DNA of 60,668 nucleotides, from positions 15,514 through 76,181 of the forward strand of contig NZ_JAABQC010000001.1 of the NCBI RefSeq assembly GCF_011391645.1. The letters run 5' to 3'. The notes below the pieces were generated by a model. That model had not been told where the DNA came from and searched no databases. It saw only the letters and a list, made by a program, of their open reading frames with translations. Both the position numbers and the translations under genes were made by a program. This document shows positions 28,372 through 39,272 of this stretch, piece after piece (position 1 is the stretch's first letter; each line of letters opens with the position of its first letter). The DNA comes from Rhodoferax sp. (GTDB taxonomy: Bacteria > Pseudomonadota > Gammaproteobacteria > Burkholderiales > Burkholderiaceae_C).

Positions 28372-29454
28372 ATGACCCTGCACGCACCCCTGATCATCGA
28401 CATCGCCGGTCTGACCCTCAGCAAACAGGACAAACAACGCCTCAAGCACCCCCTGGTGGGCGGCATGATTTTGTTTGCCCGCAACTGGCAGAGCCGCGAG
28501 CAGCTCACCGCTTTGTGCCACAGCATCAAGAAGCTGCGCAAGGATTTGCTGATTTGTGTCGACCATGAGGGTGGTCATGTGCAGCGTTTCAAGACCGATG
28601 GTTTTACCCATTTGACACCGATGCGCGCCCTGGGCGAGCTCTGGCTGCAAGACGGCAAGGCGGGCGAGGGCAGCGGTGCCATGCGCGCCACCCGGGCGGC
28701 CACCGCCTGTGGTTATGTGCTCGGCGCCGAGCTGCGCGCGTGCGGCATCGATTTGAGCTTTACCCCGGTGCTGGATCTGGATTTTGGCGAGAGCAGCGTG
28801 ATTGGCAACCGCGCCTTTGCCCGCGACCCGCGCGTGGTGAGCCTGCTGGCCAAGAGCCTGATGCATGGCTTGTTGCAAAGCGGCATGGCCAATTGCGGCA
28901 AACATTTTCCTGGCCACGGTTTCGTCAAGGCCGATTCACACACCGACATTCCGGTCGACAAGCGCAGCCTCAAGGCCATTCTGGCCGACGATGCCAAACC
29001 CTACGACTGGCTCGGCACAGCGCTTACCAGTGTCATGCCGGCGCATGTGATCTACCCCAAGGTGGATGCCCGGCCGGCTGGTTTTTCAGGCAAATGGCTG
29101 GGTGACATCCTGCGCGGTCAACTCCGCTTTAATGGTGCGGTGTTCAGCGACGACCTCTCCATGGCCGGCGCCCGCGTGCTGGATGGCCAACCGGTCAGCC
29201 CGACCCAGGCGGCGGTGGCGGCGCTGAATGCAGGTTGCGACATGGTGCTGCTGTGCAACCAGTCGCTGGGTGACGGTGCCGAGTTGGATGCCCTGATCAA
29301 CGGCCTGACCGAAGCACAACTCAAGGGCCAATGGCAACCGCTTGACGCCAGTGAAGAGCGCCGGCTGGCCCTGCTGCCTGTCGGTCGCGCCACGCCGTGG
29401 GACGACTTGATGGTGCAGCCCGCCTACATGCAGGCGCTTGACCTGATTCCCTGA
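28372..29454 (+). CDS. nagZ: Beta-N-acetylhexosaminidase NagZ
   Basis: 360 residues, glycoside hydrolase family 3. The motif KHFPGHGFVKADSHTDIP contains the catalytic His/Asp loop, and the nucleophile Asp lies in VFSDDLSMAGA. It trims GlcNAc from anhydro-muropeptides in cell-wall recycling, in the cytoplasm. It closes the long plus-strand run and converges on a small minus-strand gene. Confidence 0.95.
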   Translation: MTLHAPLIIDIAGLTLSKQDKQRLKHPLVGGMILFARNWQSREQLTALCHSIKKLRKDLLICVDHEGGHVQRFKTDGFTHLTPMRALGELWLQDGKAGEGSGAMRATRAATACGYVLGAELRACGIDLSFTPVLDLDFGESSVIGNRAFARDPRVVSLLAKSLMHGLLQSGMANCGKHFPGHGFVKADSHTDIPVDKRSLKAILADDAKPYDWLGTALTSVMPAHVIYPKVDARPAGFSGKWLGDILRGQLRFNGAVFSDDLSMAGARVLDGQPVSPTQAAVAALNAGCDMVLLCNQSLGDGAELDALINGLTEAQLKGQWQPLDASEERRLALLPVGRATPWDDLMVQPAYMQALDLIP

Positions 29455-29458
29455 GTTT

Positions 29459-29686
29459 TCAGGGCGAGCGGTGCAGCCGGGGTGCTGACAGCTCGGCGAT
29501 CATGTCGTTGGTCGCCGCGTCCACATTGGGCTGGGCCCTGAGCAGATTCGCAGCGGTCAACAGCTTGCGCAGATCCTGCAGGTCTTTCACAGTGGGTGCC
29601 ACCTTGATCTGGGCAATGGCGGCCGAGCTGTTGCCGCCCTTGATCAGAGCGAAAACCTTGGGTGCCCAAACGCTTTGACGTGACAT
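29459..29686 (-). CDS. Small conserved-looking protein of unknown function
   Basis: 75 residues from ATG 29686, preceded by a good ggaaag ribosome-binding site; an ATG 33 bases further up has no such site. The sequence is amphipathic and helical (VFALIKGGNSSAAIAQIK, then DLQDLRKLLTAANLL) with no membrane helix. It faces nagZ tail to tail with 4 bases between. I do not recognise a family; coding is supported by the start signal and regular composition. Confidence 0.55.
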   Translation of the reverse strand: MSRQSVWAPKVFALIKGGNSSAAIAQIKVAPTVKDLQDLRKLLTAANLLRAQPNVDAATNDMIAELSAPRLHRSP

Positions 29687-29777
29687 TGGTGACTTTCCTG
29701 GAATCGTGTTGCAAGCCATTTTGGCACACCGGCTTTATCGGACAATCCATGATCTTGTGCACCCTATCTGAACGCCC

Positions 29778-30140
29778 ATGAAAGACAAACTCCTCAGCAG
29801 CGGCCTGGTGTACAGCACCGACAGCGGCCGCATGTGCCCGCAGTGCCGCCAACCACAGGCGCAGTGCAGTTGCCGCTCGGCCGCAACTCGTCCGGCCGGC
29901 GACGGCCTCGTGCGGGTGTCGCGCCAGACCAAGGGGCGGGCCGGCAAGGGCGTGACGCTGGTGAAAGGCCTGGACCTGGATGACGCGGCGCTGAACGCCC
30001 TGGGCAAGCAACTCAAAACGGCCTGTGGCTCGGGCGGCACGGTGAAAGACGGCGTGATCGAGGTGCAGGGGGACCATGTCGAGCGCGTCATGGAACTGCT
30101 CAAGGCGCAGGGCCGCAGCGTCAAACGGTCAGGCGGTTGA
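29778..30140 (+). CDS. yciH: SUI1/eIF1-like translation factor, YciH type
   Basis: 120 residues. An N-terminal arm with CPQCRQPQAQCSC (possible zinc-binding cysteines) precedes the SUI1 domain (about 40-118) with GKGVTLVKGL, CGSGGTVKDG and IEVQGDHVERVMELL. The bacterial YciH protein can mimic eIF1 and affect start-site fidelity in vitro; its role in cells is unclear. Confidence 0.9.
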   Translation: MKDKLLSSGLVYSTDSGRMCPQCRQPQAQCSCRSAATRPAGDGLVRVSRQTKGRAGKGVTLVKGLDLDDAALNALGKQLKTACGSGGTVKDGVIEVQGDHVERVMELLKAQGRSVKRSGG

Positions 30141-30141
30141 A

Positions 30142-30351
30142 ATGAAGCCAGAAGACCTGCAACTGCTGGTGACGCGCACCATGCCCTTTGGCAAGCACAA
30201 GGGCCGACTGATCGCCGATTTGCCTGGCGACTACCTGCGCTGGTTTGCGCGTGAAGGCGTGCCCAAGGGCGAGATCGGCCGCCTGCTGGCGCTGATGCAC
30301 GAGATCGATCACAACGGGCTGTCGGATTTGCTCAAGCCGCTGCGCCACTAA
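30142..30351 (+). CDS. DUF3820 family protein
   Basis: 69 residues from ATG 30142, two bases after the yciH-like gene. The TRTMPFGKHKGRLIADLPGD motif and YLRWFARE segment are the hallmark of DUF3820, also found as a domain in some exonuclease-like proteins. No function is established. It abuts the next minus-strand gene with no gap between the two stop codons. Confidence 0.82.
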   Translation: MKPEDLQLLVTRTMPFGKHKGRLIADLPGDYLRWFAREGVPKGEIGRLLALMHEIDHNGLSDLLKPLRH

Positions 30352-30906
30352 TCAGTCGGGGTCAGAGCACGTCGCTGCGCGAGTGGTCTGACCCTCAAAA
30401 CCTTCAGCTTCCCACAGTCGGGTTCCTGCGGTTTCCAGGTGCGTCAAATACACCCGCACCTCGAATTCGAGCTGGTGGTAGCCGGGCTCCATGTGTTTGC
30501 AGAGCTGGTAAAAAGCCTTGTCGTGGGCTTTTTCCTTCAGGTGCGCCAGTTCGTGCACGGTGATCATGCGCAAAAATTCATCGGGCACGGTTTTGAACAG
30601 CGTGGCAATGCGGATTTCGCGCTTGGCCTTGAGCTTGTTGCCCTGCACGCGTGACACGCTGGTGTGGGTGCCCAGGGCGTTTTTGACCACATGCAGCTTG
30701 CTGTCAAACAGCACCTTGTTCACCGGCTCCGCGCCGCGCAGGTAATCGGTTTTGAGCGCCTGCACGTAGTCGAACAGGGCGCGGTCGGTGCGCACCGCGT
30801 GGGCCTGCGGGTATTTTTTCAGCAGCCAATCGGCCACCTTGTCCTCGTGCAGCATCTGCGCCACCTGCGCCAGGGTGGTGGCCGGGTAGCCTTGCAGGTA
30901 TTTCAA
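30352..30906 (-). CDS. YgjP-like metallopeptidase-fold protein
   Basis: 184 residues if translation begins at TTG 30906, whose TTGA overlaps the miaB stop; this gives [12 protein letters not shown], which I recall as the usual N-terminus in Burkholderiales. The zinc motif is [16 protein letters not shown] (HExxH), with [10 protein letters not shown] near the end. YgjP/DUF45 proteins have a WLM-type peptidase fold, and E. coli YgjP has been reported to hydrolyse UTP. Translational coupling to miaB is likely. Confidence 0.8.
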   Translation of the reverse strand: MKYLQGYPATTLAQVAQMLHEDKVADWLLKKYPQAHAVRTDRALFDYVQALKTDYLRGAEPVNKVLFDSKLHVVKNALGTHTSVSRVQGNKLKAKREIRIATLFKTVPDEFLRMITVHELAHLKEKAHDKAFYQLCKHMEPGYHQLEFEVRVYLTHLETAGTRLWEAEGFEGQTTRAATCSDPD

Positions 30907-32264
30907 GCCAGTGCCGTGTCTTGGGTCAGCACCTCGCCGCGCAGCGTGAAGGTGCGGGTGTCGGTGATGGTCACATCCACCATCTGGCCCACCAGGCGCG
31001 GATGGCCGACAAAATTCACCACGCGGTTGCACTCGGTGCGGCCCATCAGCTCGGTGGCGTCGCGCTTGGACGCGCCCTCCACCAGGATGCGCTGCACGGT
31101 GCCCATGCGGCTTTCACTGATGCGCTTGATGCTGTCGTTGATCACGCCCTGCAGGTGTTGCAGGCGGCGCAGCTTGACCTCGTGCGGCGTGTCGTCGGCC
31201 AAGTTAGCCGCCGGTGTGCCGGGGCGCGGGCTGAAAATGAAGCTGAAACTGTTGTCAAAACCAACGTCGTCGATGAGCTTCATCATCTTGCCAAAGTCGT
31301 CCTCGGTCTCGCCCGGAAAACCCACAATGAAATCGCTGCTCAGTGCCATGTCGGGTCGAATGGCGCGCAGCTTGCGCACCGTGCTCTTGTATTCCATGGC
31401 GGTGTAGCCGCGCTTCATGGCCATCAAAATGCGGTCGCTGCCGTGCTGCACCGGCAGGTGCAGGTGGCTGACCAGTTTGGGCAGCTTGCCGTAGGCGGCA
31501 ATTAGCGACGGTGTGAACTCATTGGGGTGGCTGGTGACGTAGCGAATGCGCGCGATGCCGGGAATGTCCGACACGTATTCAAGCAGCGTGGCAAAGTCGG
31601 CCATCTCACCGGTGTCGCCGGCAGCGCCAGGACTGGTGATCATTTTTGCGCGCCAGGCGTTCACGTTCTGCCCCAGCAGCGTGATTTCCTTCACACCCTG
31701 GTCGGCCAGACCCGCCACCTCCACCAGCACGTCCTCGAACGGGCGACTCACTTCCTCGCCGCGGGTGTAAGGCACCACGCAGTAGCTGCAGTATTTGGAG
31801 CAGCCTTCCATGATGCTCACAAAGGCGCTGGCACCTTCGACACGCGCAGCGGGCAGGTGGTCGAATTTCTCGATCTCGGGAAAGCTGATGTCAACCTGCG
31901 AGCGGTTCAGCCGGGCGCGCTCATCGAGCATTTGCGGCAGCCGGTGCAGGGTTTGCGGACCAAACACCACGTCCACATAGGGCGCCCGGGCAATGATGGC
32001 TTCGCCCTCTTGGCTCGCCACGCAGCCGCCGACGCCGATCAGGGCGCCACGTTTTTTCAGGTGCTTGACGCGCCCCAGGTCCGAAAACACCTTTTCCTGC
32101 GCCTTTTCACGCACCGAGCAGGTGTTGAACAAAATCAGGTCGGCCTCTTCTACGTTGTCAGTCTGTGTGTAGCCCTGGGCCGCGCCGAGCACGTCGCTCA
32201 TCTTGTCTGAGTCGTACTCGTTCATCTGGCAGCCGTAGGTTTTGATAAAGACTTTTTTGTTCAT
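30903..32264 (-). CDS. miaB: tRNA-2-methylthio-N6-dimethylallyladenosine synthase MiaB
   Basis: 453 residues. The N-terminal cluster cysteines are Cys12, Cys49 and Cys81; the radical-SAM cysteines are Cys155, Cys159 and Cys162 (CSKYCSYC). A C-terminal TRAM domain (about 380-445) ends in TFTLRGEV. It adds the methylthio group at A37 of tRNAs reading UNN codons. Upstream is a 330-base gap with a large inverted repeat. Confidence 0.97.
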   Translation of the reverse strand: MNKKVFIKTYGCQMNEYDSDKMSDVLGAAQGYTQTDNVEEADLILFNTCSVREKAQEKVFSDLGRVKHLKKRGALIGVGGCVASQEGEAIIARAPYVDVVFGPQTLHRLPQMLDERARLNRSQVDISFPEIEKFDHLPAARVEGASAFVSIMEGCSKYCSYCVVPYTRGEEVSRPFEDVLVEVAGLADQGVKEITLLGQNVNAWRAKMITSPGAAGDTGEMADFATLLEYVSDIPGIARIRYVTSHPNEFTPSLIAAYGKLPKLVSHLHLPVQHGSDRILMAMKRGYTAMEYKSTVRKLRAIRPDMALSSDFIVGFPGETEDDFGKMMKLIDDVGFDNSFSFIFSPRPGTPAANLADDTPHEVKLRRLQHLQGVINDSIKRISESRMGTVQRILVEGASKRDATELMGRTECNRVVNFVGHPRLVGQMVDVTITDTRTFTLRGEVLTQDTALA

Positions 32265-32294
32265 GGTGAAAATGGAGTTGTGTATTGGTATTTT

Positions 32295-32373
32295 GTAGGA
32301 GCGGCGCCCTCGCCGCGAAGGTTGTCTGGATGTCGTTTGGAGGGTGCCTTCGCGGCGAGGGCGCCGCTCCTAC
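32295..32373. repeat. REP-like perfect inverted repeat (two 27-base arms)
   Basis: The arms 32295-32321 and 32347-32373 are exact reverse complements, separated by 25 bases. Each begins or ends with gtaggagcggcgcc, the core of the GTAGGAGCGG-type REP element known in Pseudomonas, Xanthomonas and some Burkholderiales. A head-to-head pair of this kind is a REPIN or BIME unit. It is non-autonomous and usually mobilised by a RAYT transposase, which is not encoded in this window. Confidence 0.9.
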
Positions 32374-32414
32374 AGGGCAAAGCCCCATCATGTTGCTAAC
32401 GCGGATCGAATTAG

Positions 32415-32543
32415 CTACCGGTTAAACGGCACCACGCCCGCGCGTTTTGCCTGCGCCAGGCTGGCTTCGGAAAAGGATTGAGCAAACCCTGGGCTTTGGT
32501 GATCAGGGCCACCAGCCAAAAAAGAAAAGCCCTTGTGGGCATT
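32415..32543 (-). other. Possible 42-residue small ORF or gene remnant
   Basis: An ATG-initiated frame ends with FAQSFSEASLAQAKRAGVVP. The residue mix looks protein-like, but no ribosome-binding site precedes the ATG and no family is recognised. A second overlapping ATG frame stops after about 21 codons at a run of seven T. It may be a decayed gene end. Confidence 0.2.
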
Positions 32544-32594
32544 GATGCAGCGGTTCATGGTGTTCATCCAGAGGCTGTGAAACAGGCCGCGATT

Positions 32595-33848
32595 TTAAGG
32601 TACGGGCGGCTTGGCTTGCGCTGCCAGTGCGCGCAGTTTGTCTTTCTTGCTGGGGCGACTGCCCTTGACGCCGCCGTTGCCGGGAGCGTCAGGCAGGCTG
32701 GAGGCGGGCGGGGCGGCCTCCAGCGCTTCAAAGCCGGCTATGCTTTCCAGCTCAATCGACAACTGCTGGCGCTTGGCGATGAGCCGCCAGTGCGCCCGTG
32801 TGGCGGCACTGACAAAGCTCACCGCCAGACCAGGCTCGCCCGCGCGTCCAGTGCGGCCGACGCGGTGGGTGTAATCGCTGGCCGAGCGCGGCAGGTCAAA
32901 GTTCACCACCACCGGCAAGCCCGCAATGTCCAGACCGCGCGCCGCCACATCGGTGGCGACCACCACGGTCAGGCGTTCTGCCTTGAAGTCAGCCAGCACC
33001 TGGGTGCGTTTGCCCTGGCTGAGTTCGCCGTGAAAGGGCTCGGCCGTCAAACCTGCCTTGCGCAGCTTGTCGGCCACGATCTCAGACGCAAACTTGGTGG
33101 CCACAAACACCAGCACCCGCGACCAGGCGTTTTGCTGGATCAGGTGGCGCATCAACTGGGTGCGCCTGGACGTGTCCACGGCAATGGCGCGCTGCACGAT
33201 CTCAAGCGGCGGCGCGGCGTCAGGCCGCACATCCACACGCACCGGGTCACGCAGCAGGGTGTTGGCCAGGGACTGCACCGCGGGCGCAAAAGTGGCCGAG
33301 AAAAACAGGCTTTGGCGCCAGGCGGGCAGCAGCGCCAGCAGTTGGTTGAGTTCTTCGGCAAAACCCAGGTCGAGCAGGCGGTCAGCCTCGTCGAGCACCA
33401 GCAGTTTCACTCCTGAGAGCTTGACCGCGTTGTGCGCCACCAGGTCCAGCAGTCGCCCCGGCGTGGCCACCAGCACCTCGGTGCCGCCGCGCAAGCCCAT
33501 CATCTGCGGGTTGATCGACACACCGCCAAACACCACGCTCACCCTGGGCGGGTGTGGCAAGTGCTGCGCCAGGGCGCGGAGGCTGTCGCCCACCTGGGTG
33601 GCCAGTTCCCGCGTGGGCACCAGAACCAGTGCCTGGGCCAATTTGCCAGGCGAGCCTGACAGGCTTTGCAACAAGGGCAAGGCAAAGGCCAGCGTTTTGC
33701 CCGAGCCGGTGTGCGCGCACCCCAGCACGTCGCGACCCTGCAGTGCCGGCCCAATGGCCCCCGACTGAATGGGCGTGGGCACGTCGAAACCCAATGTGTG
33801 AATGGCTTGAAGGAACGGGCTGGTCAAGCCAAGTGTGGAAAACGGCAT
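32595..33848 (-). CDS. rhlE: DEAD-box RNA helicase, RhlE-type (short form)
   Basis: 417 residues from the ATG giving MPFSTLGLTSPFLQ; an alternative start lies 9 bases upstream. The Q motif is GFDVPTPIQ, motif I AHTGSGKT, motif II VLDEADRLLDLG, motif III SATF and motif VI HRVGRTGRAG. The tail after about 370 is short and basic, unlike the second helicase in this window. It probably remodels rRNA or assists mRNA decay. Confidence 0.9.
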   Translation of the reverse strand: MPFSTLGLTSPFLQAIHTLGFDVPTPIQSGAIGPALQGRDVLGCAHTGSGKTLAFALPLLQSLSGSPGKLAQALVLVPTRELATQVGDSLRALAQHLPHPPRVSVVFGGVSINPQMMGLRGGTEVLVATPGRLLDLVAHNAVKLSGVKLLVLDEADRLLDLGFAEELNQLLALLPAWRQSLFFSATFAPAVQSLANTLLRDPVRVDVRPDAAPPLEIVQRAIAVDTSRRTQLMRHLIQQNAWSRVLVFVATKFASEIVADKLRKAGLTAEPFHGELSQGKRTQVLADFKAERLTVVVATDVAARGLDIAGLPVVVNFDLPRSASDYTHRVGRTGRAGEPGLAVSFVSAATRAHWRLIAKRQQLSIELESIAGFEALEAAPPASSLPDAPGNGGVKGSRPSKKDKLRALAAQAKPPVP

Positions 33849-34012
33849 AAAGAGCAAGTGGGGTGAGGAAAATAGGCTGGCGATTTCTCGGGCAGTTTAC
33901 GCGCTTCACGTCGGGGCGCGCTGGCAGATGGCTTGGGCGGGGCTGGACGCATAATCACCCCCACTACAAGCCGACCCTGCCAGGCGTGCCCACAACAGAC
34001 TCAAAGGACAGC

Positions 34013-34330
34013 ATGAAAAAGACATTTCAACTCAGCATAGAAGGCAAAAACCGCGACCGTGTGCTGGATGCCACCAAGCATGAGATTCGCCAGTACATCA
34101 AGCGCGAGCGCCGCAAAACCTTGCCTGAAGGCGTGGACTTCTGGGACTTTGACTGCAAATTTGGCACTACCGCAGACAAGGCTCAGGGGGTTCACTTTGC
34201 CACCCTGACTGCCTTGATCGATGCCGTGGCCAAAGAAGGCGGCGATGCGTTTTACCTTGAACTGCTGGCCCAGCCTGGGTACCGCGGCGCCCGCGCCAGC
34301 ACCGAGCCACAAGCAGACGACGGCCTGTAA
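34013..34330 (+). CDS. DUF6172-like small protein
   Basis: 105 residues from ATG 34013; the longer in-frame extension upstream is Arg/His-rich and lies in the divergent promoter zone, so I reject it. Motifs such as RDRVLDATKHEIRQYIKRERRK and EGVDFWDFDCKFG match what I recall as DUF6172. It is charged and soluble, with no known function, and divergent from rhlE. Confidence 0.75.
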   Translation: MKKTFQLSIEGKNRDRVLDATKHEIRQYIKRERRKTLPEGVDFWDFDCKFGTTADKAQGVHFATLTALIDAVAKEGGDAFYLELLAQPGYRGARASTEPQADDGL

Positions 34331-34601
34331 ATGAAAAACCCGCAGCCATAATTGAACGCATAGATGAGCCGCGCGCCCAACTCTTGAAAATTACGGGAAA
34401 CAGCGTGGCCCGAACAAGATCATCGGAGAGACATGTGTATATCGGCGATGGTGACGCGTCAGTGGCTGTTCACCTGCTTTCACATCATGTCGATCAATTG
34501 AATTTCTTAATGGTTAGGCCAAAAGCTAGGCCAAAACGGCAATTAAGAGACGAAAAGCAAAATGCATTAGTAGTCAAAAATCGCTAACCCATTGATTTGT
34601 T
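34331..34601. other. AT-rich segment against the 3' end of tRNA-Pro
   Basis: This stretch is visibly poorer in G+C than its flanks, especially from about 34480. It contains a direct repeat of taggccaaaa (34515-34524 and 34527-34536). A 67-codon TTG-initiated frame at 34384-34587 has no recognisable features. Position next to a tRNA 3' end suggests the scar of a lost integrative element; no integrase remains. Confidence 0.45.
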
Positions 34602-34678
<77 letters not shown>

Positions 34679-34699
34679 ATTTATTCTTGCCCTGAAACG

Positions 34700-35683
34700 T
34701 CAGGATTGACGCTCCAGTAATTGAGCCGCCAATTGTATCAAACACTGCCTGTGTTCATTGTCGGGCAACTGCTCGGCGGCGCTGATGGCGCGGCGCGCTT
34801 CGTCTGCCGCCGCTTGACGCGCCACATCCAACGCGCCAGTGGCTTGCACAATGGCAACGACCTGGTCAATCAGCTCGAGTTTGCCGGTTTCAATGGCAGT
34901 TTGAATGAGTTCGCGTTCGCTGGCACTGCCACGTTGCATGGCTGCGATCAGGGGTAGCGTGGTTTTGCCTTCGCGCAAATCGTCACCGAGGTTCTTGCCC
35001 ATGACTGCGGCATCGCCGGTGTAATCAAGCACGTCGTCGATGACCTGAAAGGCGGTGCCCAAGGCTTGCCCGTATTCGGCGCAGGCGGACTCCAGTTCGG
35101 GACTGGCATTGGCAAGTATGGCGCCAACGCGGGCGCTGGCTTCGAACAGCTTGGCGGTTTTGGAGCGGATCACTTGCAGGTAGCCCGCTTCATCAAGCGC
35201 GGCGTTGTGCATGTTCATCAACTGCATCACTTCGCCTTCAGCGATGATGTTGGTGGCGTCGGCCAGCACTTCCATGATGCGCATGCTTTGTGCATCAACC
35301 ATCATCTGAAAGGCGCGGGAATACAAAAAGTCGCCGACAAGGACGCTGGCCGGATTGCCAAATGTTTCATTGGCGGTGGCGTTGCCACGGCGCAGGGACG
35401 AATCATCCACCACGTCGTCGTGGAGCAGGGTGGCTGTGTGAATGAACTCCACCACGGCGGCCAGGTTGAAACGTTGCGCACCTCTGAAGTCGAGTGCACC
35501 ACAAATAAGCAGCAGCAGTGCGGGGCGCAACCGCTTGCCGCCAGCAGAGATAATGTAGCGTGACACCTGGCCCACCAGTGGCACCCCGGAGTCGAGTCGC
35601 TGTGCAATGACCAAGTCAACCTCGCGCATATCCTGAGCGATGATCGCCGTGGAACTGGAATTATTGGTGTGGGTGGCGTGCAA
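34700..35683 (-). CDS. ispB: Octaprenyl diphosphate synthase (trans-polyprenyl synthase)
   Basis: 327 residues. First aspartate-rich motif [15 protein letters not shown] (Asp89, Asp90, Asp93), second motif [11 protein letters not shown], plus the GKRLRPAL segment. It builds the ubiquinone side chain; the bulk of family members near rplU in betaproteobacteria make C40 chains. It is divergent from rplU with 162 bases between start codons. Confidence 0.94.
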   Translation of the reverse strand: MHATHTNNSSSTAIIAQDMREVDLVIAQRLDSGVPLVGQVSRYIISAGGKRLRPALLLLICGALDFRGAQRFNLAAVVEFIHTATLLHDDVVDDSSLRRGNATANETFGNPASVLVGDFLYSRAFQMMVDAQSMRIMEVLADATNIIAEGEVMQLMNMHNAALDEAGYLQVIRSKTAKLFEASARVGAILANASPELESACAEYGQALGTAFQVIDDVLDYTGDAAVMGKNLGDDLREGKTTLPLIAAMQRGSASERELIQTAIETGKLELIDQVVAIVQATGALDVARQAAADEARRAISAAEQLPDNEHRQCLIQLAAQLLERQS

Positions 35684-35785
35684 AACAGTGGCTCAGTTGG
35701 TTGCGCGCATTATAGAAAGCTGGCGCGCTGCTTTTGGCGCCGGGCACCCCTGATCTTTTTGAGAATCAGCATTTTCCCAAATTTA

Positions 35786-35794
35786 TGTGATAAT
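35786..35794 (+). promoter_or_regulatory. Candidate extended -10 promoter element for rplU
   Basis: The sequence tgtgataat matches an extended -10 (TGn plus five of six TATAAT bases) about 50 bases before the rplU start, inside an AT-rich stretch. The -35 position has no good hexamer, which is tolerated by extended -10 promoters. Confidence 0.5.
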
Positions 35795-35845
35795 ACAAGG
35801 CTCTGCGGAAATTCGTTTGCAGGGTAAATCTTTGAAGAGGTCAAT

Positions 35846-36157
35846 ATGTACGCGGTCATAAAAACCGGTGGCAAGCAATATCGAGTTGCTGCTGGCGAAA
35901 AAATTAAAGTAGAACAGATTGCTGCGGACGTAGGCCAAGAGATTGTGATCGACCAGGTTCTGGCAGTCGGTAGCGGCGCAGAACTCAAGGTGGGCACACC
36001 CTTGGTGTCCGGTGCAACGGTCAGTGTCACGGTGCTGGCACATGGCAAACACGACAAGGTCAGCATTTTTAAAATGCGCCGTCGTAAACACTATCAAAAA
36101 CGTCAAGGTCATCGTCAACAGTTCACTGAACTGCTGATTGGTGCGATTACTGCTTAA
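35846..36157 (+). CDS. rplU: 50S ribosomal protein L21
   Basis: 103 residues. [14 protein letters not shown] at the N-terminus and [14 protein letters not shown] near the end are L21 signatures. A gaggt ribosome-binding site precedes the ATG. It is the first gene of the rplU-rpmA-obgE set. Confidence 0.98.
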   Translation: MYAVIKTGGKQYRVAAGEKIKVEQIAADVGQEIVIDQVLAVGSGAELKVGTPLVSGATVSVTVLAHGKHDKVSIFKMRRRKHYQKRQGHRQQFTELLIGAITA

Positions 36158-36169
36158 GGAGCACGGGTC

Positions 36170-37577
<1,408 letters not shown>

Positions 37578-37595
37578 CTGGCCCAAGAGGGTTGC

Positions 37596-38732
37596 ATGGC
37601 TCAAGAACAAGAGAATTCAGCATTGCGGGATGCCCGCCGCGTGGTCATCAAGGTCGGCTCCAGCCTGGTGACCAACGATGGCCGGGGCCTGGATGAGGCG
37701 GCCATCGGCGAATGGTGCCGGCAGATGGCGGTCCTGGTGCGCCAGGGGCGCGAGGTCATCATGGTGTCCAGTGGCGCCATTGCCGAAGGCATGAAGCGCC
37801 TGGGCTGGTCCAAGCGCCCGCATGAGATCCATGAGTTGCAGGCGGCTGCGGCCGTGGGGCAGATGGGCCTGGCGCACATGTATGAGACCAAGCTGCGCGA
37901 GAACGGTTTGGGCAGTGCCCAGGTGCTGCTGACGCACGCCGATCTGGCGGATCGCGAGCGCTACCTCAACGCGCGTTCCACGCTGCTCACCTTGCTCAAG
38001 CTCGGCGTCGTGCCGGTCATCAATGAAAACGACACGGTGGTCAATGACGAGATCAAGTTTGGCGACAACGACACGCTGGGCGCCCTGGTGGCCAACCTGG
38101 TGGAAGCGGATGCGCTGGTGATCCTCACCGATCAAAAGGGCCTGTTCACCGCCGATCCGCGCAAAGACGCCAATGCCCGGTTTGTGCATGTGGCCCAGGC
38201 TGGCGACGCTGCGCTGGAGGTGATGGCTGGCGGCGCCGGTTCCAGCCTGGGGCGCGGTGGCATGATTACCAAAATTCTGGCCGCCAAGCGGGCAGCGGGT
38301 TCAGGGGCCTCTACCGTGATCGCCTGGGGGCGCGAGCCCGATGCCTTGCTGCGCTTGGGCCAGGGTGAGGCCATCGGCACACTCCTGGTGGCGCCGACGC
38401 AAAAAATGCAGGCGCGCAAGCAGTGGATTTCCGACCATTTGCAATTGCGTGGCGCCGTCACGGTGGATGCCGGCGCTGTGGCCAAGTTGCTGGGCGGAGG
38501 GTCAAGTTTGTTGCCCATCGGCATGACCGGTGTGGAGGGTGACTTCTCGCGGGGAGATGTGATTGCCATTCGCGATCCGCAAGGGCTTGAAGTCGCCCGC
38601 GGACTGGCCAACTACGCCAGCACCGAGGCGCGTCTGATCTGCCGCAAGCCATCAAGCCAGTTTGAAGGCTTGCTTGGCTATTTGGCAGAGCCAGAGATGG
38701 TGCACCGTGACAACCTGGTGCTCAAACGCTGA
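37596..38732 (+). CDS. proB: Glutamate 5-kinase
   Basis: 378 residues. The amino-acid kinase domain (about 12-265) has [27 protein letters not shown] and [19 protein letters not shown]-terminal PUA domain (about 283-365) follows with [19 protein letters not shown]. It starts proline synthesis and is inhibited by proline. Downstream of obgE is its usual betaproteobacterial place; proA is not here. Confidence 0.96.
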   Translation: MAQEQENSALRDARRVVIKVGSSLVTNDGRGLDEAAIGEWCRQMAVLVRQGREVIMVSSGAIAEGMKRLGWSKRPHEIHELQAAAAVGQMGLAHMYETKLRENGLGSAQVLLTHADLADRERYLNARSTLLTLLKLGVVPVINENDTVVNDEIKFGDNDTLGALVANLVEADALVILTDQKGLFTADPRKDANARFVHVAQAGDAALEVMAGGAGSSLGRGGMITKILAAKRAAGSGASTVIAWGREPDALLRLGQGEAIGTLLVAPTQKMQARKQWISDHLQLRGAVTVDAGAVAKLLGGGSSLLPIGMTGVEGDFSRGDVIAIRDPQGLEVARGLANYASTEARLICRKPSSQFEGLLGYLAEPEMVHRDNLVLKR

Positions 38733-38762
38733 CACCCTGATCGCGGGCCCCCGCCTGCCGAG

Positions 38763-39272
38763 CTATTTGCTTTTGAGTTTTCTGAGAATGTCCGCCGCTG
38801 AACTGCTGCTGGTGTTGCCTTCGCAGGCGCCCTGCTGGGCCAGCGCCAACGCGTGCCTGGAGGGTTGGTTGTCATTAAGCCGACGCCACTCTGGCGCTTT
38901 GATGGCCGTCCAAACACCGCTGTCGTTGGCTCGGGCGTAGCTTTTGACTTCACCTGTGGCGCAGCGAATGCCCTCATAAAACGCATTCACGGTGCCGCTG
39001 GGGCTCACCGCCACCATCACATAGCGCACGATGCCATCAGGCGTGACCACCAAGGTGGCCGGGTCGATGCCAAATTTCGTGCTCACATAAGGCGGCATTT
39101 CGATGCTCACCCGCTGCCTGGGATCGAATTTGGGAGGCGCCGGGACCTCGGTCTCTTTCCAGTCTGGATCATCGGCCGGGCCTTGTGCTTGGGCCGCCAA
39201 TGCGCAGCAAGTCACAGCCAGCAGCAGCCATTTTTGCCGCGCAAAGGTTTTGACAGACGGTGATTCAGGCAT
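38763..39272 (-). CDS. CNP1-like family secreted protein
   Basis: 169 residues from ATG 39272. The N-terminal region [19 protein letters not shown] is a signal peptide. The mature domain has [29 protein letters not shown] and a conserved [13 protein letters not shown] with a second cysteine (QQGACEG), likely a disulfide. This matches the CNP1-like family of Burkholderiales and Neisseriales, whose function is unknown. It overlaps the end of rppH by 8 bases. Confidence 0.8.
   Translation of the reverse strand: MPESPSVKTFARQKWLLLAVTCCALAAQAQGPADDPDWKETEVPAPPKFDPRQRVSIEMPPYVSTKFGIDPATLVVTPDGIVRYVMVAVSPSGTVNAFYEGIRCATGEVKSYARANDSGVWTAIKAPEWRRLNDNQPSRHALALAQQGACEGNTSSSSAADILRKLKSK

Larger units (their letters stand above)
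32265..32594. other. miaB-rhlE intergenic region
   Basis: 330 bases. It holds the REP-like inverted repeat and, on the minus strand, a 42-codon frame at 32415-32543. No promoter is clear. The terminator role for rhlE may be taken by the repeat, which would form a very stable stem but has no T-run. Confidence 0.5.

Noticed and set aside
34384-34587. A 67-codon TTG frame beside tRNA-Pro
   Set aside because: No ribosome-binding site, AT-rich tail and no known motif; more likely non-coding scar sequence.
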